Origin: an uncultured Ruminococcus sp.
GTDB lineage: Bacteria; Bacillota; Clostridia; Lachnospirales; Lachnospiraceae
Length of the DNA stretch: 64,000 bases
Assembly (NCBI GenBank): GCA_946494335.1
Contig: CAMMBV010000013.1
Coordinates: forward strand, 1-64,000
Direction of reading: 5' to 3'
The notes below the pieces were generated by a model that saw nothing but the letters and a program-made list of their open reading frames with translations, was not told the DNA's origin and did no database searches. Positions 22,379-30,666 of this stretch are shown here, piece after piece; positions within the stretch are counted from its first letter, which is position 1; every line of letters starts with the position of its first letter. A program made the position numbers and the translations under genes.

Positions 22379-22615
22379 TTAAGCCACATGTGGATAATCA
22401 ATAACTGCAATTTCCTGCATTAATTTTTTTGCCATATCAACAATCACTTCGAGGCGTTCAGCAACTTCATCTGTATAATATTTTTCTCCACACTGATCAC
22501 ATTCCAGACATGGAACATTTTTAATTACAATAATACAATTCTTGTAATTTACAACGTGGGTTGTTGTGCTATTGACAGTTGTGCTATTTTTACAATACAT
22601 ACACATATTCATCAC
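22379..22615 (-). CDS. YgiT-type zinc-finger protein (putative antitoxin)
   Basis: Two CxxC pairs (CMYC, CLECDQCGEKYYTDEVAERLE) typical of the YgiT/MqsA-type zinc finger; ATGA overlap with upstream DUF4258 ORF. Confidence 0.85.
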   Translation of the reverse strand: MMNMCMYCKNSTTVNSTTTHVVNYKNCIIVIKNVPCLECDQCGEKYYTDEVAERLEVIVDMAKKLMQEIAVIDYPHVA

Positions 22616-22923
22616 CTCTTTCTTCGAGTCTTTAAATCAGCTTCAAATTTCTTTGCATCCGGGTAATATGCCGTTATGATATATATATTTATGTTATCAC
22701 ACCCGACAACAATATGCAAAATTCGTCCGTTTACATCATAGCCAAAAATCAAGCAGCTTGGATTAGGATAATCTTCCGGGTAATCTTCTATCATTTCACC
22801 GGTTGCAATTCCGTTTTTTACATCGGCACGACTGATATCTCTTTCCTGCATTCGCTGCAGACAATGCTGTGTCCAAAGAATTTTTGATTCTGAACACAAT
22901 TTCTGATATATTTCTAAATTCAT
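22612..22923 (-). CDS. DUF4258-type protein (putative toxin of DUF4258/YgiT pair)
   Basis: WTQHCLQRMQERDISRADVKNGIATGEMIEDYPEDYPNPSCLIFGYDVNGRILHIVVG. Confidence 0.82.
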   Translation of the reverse strand: MNLEIYQKLCSESKILWTQHCLQRMQERDISRADVKNGIATGEMIEDYPEDYPNPSCLIFGYDVNGRILHIVVGCDNINIYIITAYYPDAKKFEADLKTRRKR

Positions 22924-23130
22924 CTGCTCCCTCCTTAACTTTGGTACACTCTGTAAATATTATACGCCAATTTTATTATCAATAACACATAAGAGTCGAG
23001 ACATCTGCCAAATAATCTCAATTCTTTGTCTCAAAGAGATGGGGAGCCCCGGAACAATCCGCAGCACACGGGAATGGGATTCCACCTATAAAATCCGAGT
23101 GAATGTAGAAAAAGCCATAAACCATTTCTT

Positions 23131-23405
23131 TGTAGCCTTCAGCCGTAACACCAAGGACAACATAGGCAGCATGGCTTAGTATTCTTCCATCCTCCCGGAC
23201 TTTATAATGGATACAATCCATAAAAACAAATGGATAAACAGGATTCAGCGGCCGGGACTGCCATTCCCTGACTTCAGGAAGGATCTTATCTGTGATCTTA
23301 CTGACCATCTCTGCAGACAGTTCAATCCCATAAAGATCCTGGAGCTGGTCATGGATATCCTTTGTGCTCATCCCACGGGCATAAAGAGAAATGACCTTTC
23401 CCTTT
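23131..23405 (-). pseudogene. IS256-family (mutator-type) transposase internal fragment
   Basis: Minus-strand KVISLYARGMSTKDIHDQLQDLYGIELSAEMVSKITDKILPEVREWQSRPLNPVYPFVFMDCIHYKVREDGRILSHAAYVVLGVTAEGYKE; both ends missing. Confidence 0.85.
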
Positions 23406-23540
23406 CAATGGGTGAATTGCCAGTTCTCTTAAACGATAAGAAACATAATCGGCTTCTGCGTCATCTAATAGTTTTTGCTCTTTGATTCCCAACTTATTGA
23501 TAAGTACAGGACAGTCATCATAAAGATATATATCACGCAT
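23400..23540 (-). pseudogene. Truncated Fic/DOC-family protein N-terminus
   Basis: MRDIYLYDDCPVLINKLGIKEQKLLDDAEADYVSYRLRELAIHPLKG resembles Fic N-termini; the reading then enters the IS256 fragment out of frame; no HPFxxGNG motif. Confidence 0.7.
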
Positions 23541-23709
23541 TGGAAGCATCCTTTACTTTATATTTTTTGTCCAGGAAAACTTTTAAATCATCCATAGTTG
23601 CCGTACCGTTTTTTTCTTTTTCAATATATTCTTTAAATTCCGGTGTTGGTTCCAGACCATCCACCTTAATTAAACCAATTGCATAATCCCAAGCTTCTGT
23701 CTTTGTCAT
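23533..23709 (-). CDS. Antitoxin VbhA-like small protein preceding the Fic remnant
   Basis: MTKTEAWDYAIGLIKVDGLEPTPEFKEYIEKEKNGTATMDDLKVFLDKKYKV; stop overlaps fic start region. Confidence 0.65.
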   Translation of the reverse strand: MTKTEAWDYAIGLIKVDGLEPTPEFKEYIEKEKNGTATMDDLKVFLDKKYKVKDASNA

Positions 23710-23944
23710 GATTACGTCTCCTTGCTTTGATAATATAATTATATCGTAATTAAATTGCCTTGCGAACAATTATTTAAAAATATGAATTTAGCGAATTCGG
23801 TTTCCCCCTTAACCATATTTTAGTCCCGACATATATCAGAGTCAATCTTAATAAATGCAGATATGCACCAGAACAATCTGTTTTTCATAGGATAACAAAA
23901 AGGGCTATAGTTGCTGTTCCTCAGCAAAATCTATTATAAGGGAT

Positions 23945-24136
23945 GTGATGACCACGAATAAGCCAACTTACTATCTTTGGCGGAATACTTTTTCCACACA
24001 GGAAGATTTTGAGGCCGCAAAAGAACGCTTTATAAAAATTGGATTCCGGGTTGTCACATTGCTTGATGGACAGCAAAATCGGGATATTCATACTGCAATG
24101 AAAGCACTGATAAAAAATCACTGGGAAGATGAATGA
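23945..24136 (+). CDS. Small hypothetical protein of the element
   Basis: 63-aa ORF MTTNKPTYYLWRNTFSTQEDFEAAKERFIKIGFRVVTLLDGQQNRDIHTAMKALIKNHWEDE directly upstream of the recombinase. Confidence 0.6.
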   Translation: MMTTNKPTYYLWRNTFSTQEDFEAAKERFIKIGFRVVTLLDGQQNRDIHTAMKALIKNHWEDE

Positions 24137-24243
24137 CTGTACAAGATACAACGACCATCTGATATAACTTTCTGTTTGCAGATGATTGTTTTTGATATGT
24201 CATATAATCATATTATTCCTATGTATTTAGAAAGGATTCGCAT

Positions 24244-26193
24244 ATGAATGCAGGATATGTACGCCTTTCCAGAGATGATGACAAAAAAAATTATATATCC
24301 ATTGAGCATCAGAAACTGATTATCAATCAATATGCTACGGAGCAGGGTGTTGTAATTGACCGATGGTATGAGGATGATGGTGTATCTGGCTATATTTTTG
24401 ACCGTCCAGGGTTTCAGCAGCTTATGGCGGATTTAGAGAAGGATATTGATACCGTATATGTCAAAGATTTTTCCAGACTTGGCAGGCATAATGCTAAGGT
24501 ACTCTTGCTTTTGGATGAATTTCAGGAACGCGGCAAGCACTTGATCGTCATTGATGATAATTATGATTCTATGGATTCCAGTGACGATACCATCGGGATT
24601 AAGACCTGGTTCAATGAGCGTTATGTAAAGGATACCAGCAAAAAGATTAAACGTGCCATCGAAGCCAGACAAAAAGAGGGTACTTTGATGACGCAGCCTC
24701 CCTTTGGCTATCGCAGAAACGAAAAGGATAAAACGATTTTAGAAATCGTTCCGAAGGAAGCAGAAAACATTAAACTGGTTTATGAACTTTATATCTCCGG
24801 TTCTGGTTATCGAAAAATTGCAAACTACCTTACTGATCAGAGAATTCCTACTCCATCTATGGTTCGCCACGAACGCGAGTTGAAAGAAGGACGTATGACC
24901 CAAAGGAGCATTGCAGCAAAATGGACGGACAGCATGGTGAAGGATCTTCTGGATAATGATTTTTATACAGGTACGTTTCGGCTGAAAAAACGCGCAAGGA
25001 ATACGGTGCATGGCAAGGACAAGCGTGTCCCGAAAGAAGAACAATACATTTTCAGGAACCATCATCCGGCAATCATTGACAAAGCAGCCTTTTCTCTGGT
25101 ACAGGAATTAAAGAAGAAACGCAGCCGGACAAATTATCGTGGAAGTCATAGACAGTGGTTAGGTTCAGAAATTCCAAATCCGTTTGGAAGCTGTCTCTTT
25201 TGCAAGGACTGCGGCAGCCGCCTGACACCGATTAGGCGAAAGACTTCAAGCGGGGAGCGAAAATATTATATTTGCACCATTTATAATACCAAAGGAAAAA
25301 GCTACTGTTCCAAGGCTCACCTAATTGAAGAAGAGGATCTGTTGGAGGATGTTTTAACCTATATCAAGATGTGTCGGAGTGCGCTATGTGAAGTAATTGT
25401 CACCTATGACTTAAAGGATTTTGAAGCAGAAAAGAAATCTATAGAAAAAAAGCGCCAGGAACTTCATACAGCAATCAGTGAACGCAAAAATCAATTGAAA
25501 GTGCTTCTAACGCAGAAAGTAAAAGATCTGGTAGTTACTGCCGGGAATGAGAAACTGATTAATGAAACTTACGACTCCCTGCAAAAGGATTTGCTGGGCC
25601 AGATTCATGGTCTGGAAATGCAGTTTAAGGAACTGGATGAAACAGCTATTAAAACACCGGATGTAAAGCATAAGCTAAAAAATGCTCTGGATGTGGTAGA
25701 TAAGATCATCGCAAGGGGAACTCTTGACCGAAGAGATATTGAACTTCTGATCGATCGAATTGACGTAGACGAAAACGGGATGCCGGAAATCACTTTAAAA
25801 CACGGGTTGTCCGACCTGATTGCATACAACCCGGCCGAAGAGATGAACCATCGGGAAAATACAATAATCGCTGTTGTGATGAAGCTAACCTCAGAGGATG
25901 AACGCGGTTATACCTCTGCAAAATACTTGTCCGAGCATATGACAGAACTGGGATTTAAAAAGACAAAGCAAAGTATCCTTCCTTACATCAGACTTATGAA
26001 GGAACTTGGGATTCTGGAGGATACCGATAATCCACTGAAGCCTTATCAGATTCTGAAATCCAAAGAAGGAATCACAGCTCTGATCAAAAAATATCTTCCG
26101 AATCTGCCGAAAGAATATACTGCAAAACAGATATCAGAACAATATTTACATTATAGCAGTGTTAACAGGCGGTATGCCTCAGATGGTTTTTGA
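24244..26193 (+). CDS. Large serine recombinase (resolvase N-domain, recombinase domain, zinc ribbon); last 7 codons and stop are host-derived
   Basis: YVRLSRDD...SIEHQKLIINQYA; VKDFSRLGRHNAKVLLLLDE; PFGYRRNEKDKTILEIVPKEAENIKLVYELYISGSGYRKIANYL; zinc ribbon CKDCGSRLTP...KYYICTIYNTKGKSYCSKAHLIEEE. Confidence 0.95.
   Translation: MNAGYVRLSRDDDKKNYISIEHQKLIINQYATEQGVVIDRWYEDDGVSGYIFDRPGFQQLMADLEKDIDTVYVKDFSRLGRHNAKVLLLLDEFQERGKHLIVIDDNYDSMDSSDDTIGIKTWFNERYVKDTSKKIKRAIEARQKEGTLMTQPPFGYRRNEKDKTILEIVPKEAENIKLVYELYISGSGYRKIANYLTDQRIPTPSMVRHERELKEGRMTQRSIAAKWTDSMVKDLLDNDFYTGTFRLKKRARNTVHGKDKRVPKEEQYIFRNHHPAIIDKAAFSLVQELKKKRSRTNYRGSHRQWLGSEIPNPFGSCLFCKDCGSRLTPIRRKTSSGERKYYICTIYNTKGKSYCSKAHLIEEEDLLEDVLTYIKMCRSALCEVIVTYDLKDFEAEKKSIEKKRQELHTAISERKNQLKVLLTQKVKDLVVTAGNEKLINETYDSLQKDLLGQIHGLEMQFKELDETAIKTPDVKHKLKNALDVVDKIIARGTLDRRDIELLIDRIDVDENGMPEITLKHGLSDLIAYNPAEEMNHRENTIIAVVMKLTSEDERGYTSAKYLSEHMTELGFKKTKQSILPYIRLMKELGILEDTDNPLKPYQILKSKEGITALIKKYLPNLPKEYTAKQISEQYLHYSSVNRRYASDGF
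26144..26167 (-). repeat. Right terminal inverted repeat of element
   Basis: Reverse complement TGTTAACACTGCTATAATGTAAAT, same register as left arm. Confidence 0.8.
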
Positions 26194-26743
26194 GTACATT
26201 TTAAAACAAAACGGTCTGGATCCTGCCGAGGATATGAGTATCGATCAGAGTATTGATTTCGGCTCCACGGCAGCTGCGTTTTCGGGAGGTCTTGGAGATT
26301 TCACCGTTGAGTTTGAGCCCAGCGCAACCATGCTGGAACAGCAGGGAGACGGTTATGTAGTGGCTTCTCTGGGTGTGGATTCCGGCTATGTCCCCTACAC
26401 AGCATACAGCGCAAAATCCAGCTACCTGAAAGAAAATCCGGAAGTGATACAAAAATTCACCAATGCGCTGCAAAAAGGCATGGATTATGTCAACTCACAT
26501 ACTCCGGAAGAGATTGCTGCGGTTATCGCACCTCAGTTTGAAGAGAACGATCTGGATACCATCACCGCCATCGTGACCCGTTATCATGAGCAGGACACCT
26601 GGAAAGAGGATCTGATTTTCCAGCAGGAGAGCTTCGACCTTCTGCAGGATATCCTGGACGAAGCCGGCGAGCTTTCATCCAGAGTCGCATATGAAGATCT
26701 GATCAACACAGAATTCGCCGAGGAAGCTATTCAGGATAAATAA
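26170..26743 (+). pseudogene. 3' portion of the interrupted NMT1/THI5-like substrate-binding protein gene
   Basis: (G)GMPQMVFEYILKQNGLDPAEDMSIDQSIDFGSTAAAFSGGLGDFTVEFEPSATMLE...; in frame with 21819..22246 when joined (1002 nt = 333 aa + stop). Confidence 0.9.
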
Positions 26744-26758
26744 ATCTTTATTTATTCA

Positions 26759-26807
26759 AAAAAATTGCCGTATAAGGAAATTTTCTTTCCCTATACGGCA
26801 TTTTTGT
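26759..26807 (+). terminator. Rho-independent terminator (possibly bidirectional)
   Basis: TGCCGTATA...TATACGGCATTTTT. Confidence 0.75.
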
Positions 26808-26814
26808 CATTCAA

Positions 26815-28173
26815 TTACAGGATTCCCTGTACGAAAATAATGATTACGGCGATGGGTACTATCACAGATACATAGATCCGAAGCCAGTCAGGCACCTTCA
26901 GACCGGCGCCGCAGTTGGCTTCCTTCTGGTAATTTTTAAAGCCCCAACCCCAACGCGAGGTACAGAATAAAAGATAGACCAGAGAACCCAGAGGCAGCAG
27001 AAAATTGCTGACGATAAAGTCTTCCAGATCCAACACTGCGCTTCCCTCTCCCAGAGGCTGAAAGTTCTGCCAGATACTGTATCCAAACACACAGGGCAGA
27101 GAAATCAGTATAATCACAATAAGATTGATTCCAGCCGCTTTCTTTCTCTCAACTTTCCACAGCTCCATGGAGCAGGCAATGATATTTTCAAACACGGCGA
27201 TAATAGTGGAAAAAGCCGCAAAGAACATAAACAGGAAAAACAAACTTCCCCAGAAACGTCCGCCCGGCATAGCCAAAAATACCTTGGGCAGCGTAATAAA
27301 TATCAGACTGGGACCGCTGTCCGGATTCACTCCGAAAGCAAAGCAGGCCGGAAAAATAATCAGACCGGCTGTGATGGCCACAAAAGTATCCAGAGCTGCC
27401 ACACGAACGCCTTCACCCAGGAGCGTTCTTTCTTTTCCCAGATAACTTCCGAAGATAGCCATGGCTCCGATTCCCAGGCTCAAAGTGAAGAAGGACTGGT
27501 TCATAGCCGCAACAATCACATTGCCAAGCCCCACTTCTTTTAATTTGCCAAAATCCGGAAGCAGATAAAATTTCAGTCCTTCCACAGCGCCATCCAGGAA
27601 AAAGCCGTTGACAGCCAGCACCACCATGATTGCCAGCAGGCCGATCATCATGACTTTTGTAATCCTCTCCACGCCTGCCTGAAGACCCATGGAGCAGATC
27701 AGAATTCCCAGGACGACCACAATGACCATCCACAGAACATTATTCCCCAGACTTCCCAGCATGTCACTGAAAATCCCATCGACCTGCTCCGTACTGATTC
27801 CACTGAATTTTCCGGTCACAAAACTGTAGAAATAGTACAGCATCCATCCGGTTACTGTCGTATAAAACATCATCAGACCGTAATTCCCCAGAAGCGCCAC
27901 ATAACCATGCAGATGCCACTTCTGCCCCGGTTTTTCGAGAGCCTGATAAGCTTTAACCGGGCTTTTTCCGCTGGCCCTTCCCACTGCATACTCCATACTG
28001 AGTATGGGCACGCCTACGATGGCCAGGAAAAGCAGATAAAACAGAACGAAAATTCCTCCTCCGTTTTGTCCCGCCACATACGGAAACCTCCAGACGTTTC
28101 CAATTCCAATGGCGCAGCCTGCTGAAATCAGCAGAAAGCCCAGACGTGATTTAAATTGTTCTCTCCCACTCAC
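26815..28173 (-). CDS. Sodium-dependent (NSS family) transporter; GTG start likely
   Basis: FLLISAGCAIGIGNVWRFPYVAGQNGGGIFVLFYLLFLAIVGVPILSMEYAVGRAS. Confidence 0.95.
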   Translation of the reverse strand: MSGREQFKSRLGFLLISAGCAIGIGNVWRFPYVAGQNGGGIFVLFYLLFLAIVGVPILSMEYAVGRASGKSPVKAYQALEKPGQKWHLHGYVALLGNYGLMMFYTTVTGWMLYYFYSFVTGKFSGISTEQVDGIFSDMLGSLGNNVLWMVIVVVLGILICSMGLQAGVERITKVMMIGLLAIMVVLAVNGFFLDGAVEGLKFYLLPDFGKLKEVGLGNVIVAAMNQSFFTLSLGIGAMAIFGSYLGKERTLLGEGVRVAALDTFVAITAGLIIFPACFAFGVNPDSGPSLIFITLPKVFLAMPGGRFWGSLFFLFMFFAAFSTIIAVFENIIACSMELWKVERKKAAGINLIVIILISLPCVFGYSIWQNFQPLGEGSAVLDLEDFIVSNFLLPLGSLVYLLFCTSRWGWGFKNYQKEANCGAGLKVPDWLRIYVSVIVPIAVIIIFVQGIL

Positions 28174-28261
28174 GGTTTTAGTCCTCCCTTGTGCTATAGT
28201 AGAGAGTATTTTATCAAAAAATGTATATCCCGGCAAACACGCAGATTAACGTTTTAAAACG

Positions 28262-29986
28262 TCAAATCGGTAAACTTTCCCTCACGCATACGGCCCCATA
28301 TCCCACTTCCGGATTGGGATATTCATAGAAGCCGGGCAGCTGACGCGCCCCCTTTATCAGATACGCTTTCACCTTCTCTCCATACAGGTATGGATCATTT
28401 CCCTGTACGATCCCCCATTCCATGAGAAGCGCCGCACATCCTGTCACAATGGGCGTGGCAAAGGACGTTCCGGTAACGCTGTGATATCCGCCTCCCGCCT
28501 TCGGCGCTGTGACATCAACCCCCGGCGCCGAAAGCACAGGTTTTACCTGATCCGTAACCCTTGTATACCCTCGCCCGGAAAATCCCGCATAAGAAAGAAG
28601 ACGGGCGTCGTAAGCTCCCACCGCGATCAGTTTCCGGGCGGTGGACGGAATGGTCAGCGTCCTTTTGGGATCTGGCTCGTAAAATCTGGTAGCCGCATTG
28701 AGCACCTTCCCGCCGGGAAGCCACATATCATATTCGCCTCCCACAATTCTTCCCGGAATCAGCCGGAAAGTCCAGACTCCGCTGTCAATATAATTTTTTC
28801 TGGGGAGAAAATCAAAGTAGATCTCCTGCGCCGTGCTGTAGGGCGCTGGTTCGCCGTAATAGAGAAGCACCTGCGTATTGGCAAAATTCAGTCTCTGCGG
28901 CTCCTGCACCGCCCGAATGGGACCGATCTGCGTTCCGTCCGGATGAATCAGAATGATGTCTACCTCATCCACATACTGTTTCCACAGCTGAACGTTAAGC
29001 ACCGTCTCATAAGGACTCACAGCCAGCTGTACATCCTGGGGAGCTCCCTCCTTAAGCATGCCGGAATGGTGACCTCCCAGGGCTGCATCATTTCCCGTCC
29101 CCACACAGATGACATTGCGCCCTACACCCGCAGCGCTGTCCAGATATGTCTCCAGCAGAGAATCCCCGCTGTGGGATCCGTACGCATTTCCAAAACTCAG
29201 ATTAATGGCGACAGGCATCCTGCGCCGGGCAGCCAGCCGCACCACAAAATCCACCGCCTGCATCAGCTCTGTGGTCCTTGGAAAGGAATCCTCCCCCGGC
29301 ATTCCCAGCTTTACCACAATCAAATCGCTTCTTGGGGCGACACCCCGGTAAACACCCCGGCTGGCCGCGCCGTTTCCTGCCGCCGCTCCCATGACGGAAG
29401 TCCCGTGTCCGCTGAAATCCCGGCTGGGCACAACCTCCATCGGGCTGTCCGATGCGAGAGCCCGGTCAATATCCTCCTTCGTGTACAGGCTGCCCAGATT
29501 ATACCCCGGAGGCGGATTTCCCGGTATGGTCTGATCCCAGAGATACAAAATCCTGCTGCTGCCGTCGGGATTTAAAAAGTCCGGGTGGCTGTAATCGATT
29601 CCCGAATCGATACAGGCTACCCAGACTCCCTCACCCCACAGATCAAAAAGTCCGCTCTGAACCTGATTGACACAGGACGCCGTTCTGCTTCGATCCAGCG
29701 CAAAAAACAGCCGCTTGGGCTTTTCCACATATTCCACTGCATTCTGGTTTACAAAAGGGTAGATCAGCGACTGGGGCACTTTCACAATGGCATACTGACT
29801 CAAAAGGGGCGTAATTGTCACCCCTTCCATCGCAATATCCTCCGGCTCCCCGGAAAACCGTACAATCAGCTCCCAGGTCTGATCCTCAAAATCATACCCC
29901 ACTTCCAGCTCCAAAGATTCCTCCCTTTCTCTGTCTGTGGCTCCCAATGCGAGATTCAGCAGATTTTCAAGTTTCTGATCACTCAT
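28262..29986 (-). CDS. S8 family (subtilisin/Csp-like) serine peptidase
   Basis: Asp (VACIDSGIDYSHPDF), His (SGHGTSVMGAAAG), Ser (GTSFATPIVTG) triad intact. Confidence 0.92.
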   Translation of the reverse strand: MSDQKLENLLNLALGATDREREESLELEVGYDFEDQTWELIVRFSGEPEDIAMEGVTITPLLSQYAIVKVPQSLIYPFVNQNAVEYVEKPKRLFFALDRSRTASCVNQVQSGLFDLWGEGVWVACIDSGIDYSHPDFLNPDGSSRILYLWDQTIPGNPPPGYNLGSLYTKEDIDRALASDSPMEVVPSRDFSGHGTSVMGAAAGNGAASRGVYRGVAPRSDLIVVKLGMPGEDSFPRTTELMQAVDFVVRLAARRRMPVAINLSFGNAYGSHSGDSLLETYLDSAAGVGRNVICVGTGNDAALGGHHSGMLKEGAPQDVQLAVSPYETVLNVQLWKQYVDEVDIILIHPDGTQIGPIRAVQEPQRLNFANTQVLLYYGEPAPYSTAQEIYFDFLPRKNYIDSGVWTFRLIPGRIVGGEYDMWLPGGKVLNAATRFYEPDPKRTLTIPSTARKLIAVGAYDARLLSYAGFSGRGYTRVTDQVKPVLSAPGVDVTAPKAGGGYHSVTGTSFATPIVTGCAALLMEWGIVQGNDPYLYGEKVKAYLIKGARQLPGFYEYPNPEVGYGAVCVRESLPI

Positions 29987-30039
29987 ATAAAACCCGTTTT
30001 TGACATCCTATGATTTCCGTCCAGACAATATGAACTCCT

Positions 30040-30657
30040 TCAGGCTTTCAAAAATGCAAATACTTTTTCATCATGGAGAAAATGCATCAGATGATAGGCA
30101 CACATAATGGCGGCATTTTCCTCTCTCAAAATACGGGCAGCCTCGCTTCTGTCCGCAAGAACCACTTCTATTTCCTCGCTGTCCTCCTGAAAACGGCTGC
30201 TGATCTCTCCCGTCACCCAGCCGTATACCGCAGCGCAGGATTCATCCGTCATTCCCACAGAAGTAAAAAAAGGTCTCTCATATCCCGGATCAACGCTCAG
30301 CGGATGAAGTGCAAGGCCGGTTTCTTCTTTCATCTCCCGCACTGCCGCCAGATGGTAGTCTTCCCCTTTCTCCACCAGACCGGCCGGCAATTCATATATG
30401 TAATTGTCAATAGTATAGCGGTACTGGCGCACCAGTACCACCTGATCTTCTGCATCAGTTTTCCCCTTTTTCACACTGAAAATCACCACGCCGTCAGGAC
30501 TGTTTTTCCTTGTGTTCAGCTTCAGTTCTTCTGTTTTCTTTCCTCTGGAAGCCAGATAATAGGGGAATTGTCTGCCCTTTTTATTTACCGCCTCCAGTTC
30601 ATATAAATTCAGATGGGGATTTTGGGTTTTTGCGTGCACTCCTTTTATTTTTTTCAT
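30040..30657 (-). CDS. NUDIX hydrolase (ADP-ribose pyrophosphatase-like)
   Basis: Nudix box ...AAVREMKEETGL. Confidence 0.9.
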   Translation of the reverse strand: MKKIKGVHAKTQNPHLNLYELEAVNKKGRQFPYYLASRGKKTEELKLNTRKNSPDGVVIFSVKKGKTDAEDQVVLVRQYRYTIDNYIYELPAGLVEKGEDYHLAAVREMKEETGLALHPLSVDPGYERPFFTSVGMTDESCAAVYGWVTGEISSRFQEDSEEIEVVLADRSEAARILREENAAIMCAYHLMHFLHDEKVFAFLKA

Positions 30658-30666
30658 TTTTTCCTC

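Larger units (their letters stand above)
22245..26169. mobile_element. Large-serine-recombinase integrative element, 3923 bp unit length (one GG counted), inserted in the substrate-binding protein gene
   Basis: GG at both junctions (22245-22246 and 26168-26169), 24-bp imperfect terminal inverted repeats, serine recombinase at the right end, host ORF restored on deletion. Confidence 0.9.

Noticed and set aside
22248-26163. GTGTT pentamer present at both element ends as a possible crossover core or target-site duplication
   Set aside because: Joining at GTGTT puts the two halves of the substrate-binding gene out of frame (ggt-gtt versus gtg-tta). The GG dinucleotide 2 bp outside the left copy and 5 bp outside the right copy keeps frame and centres the inverted arms.
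26159-26743. ORF 26159..26743 as an independent gene with GTG start
   Set aside because: It is the 3' half of the interrupted substrate-binding protein; the apparent start codons come from the element end.
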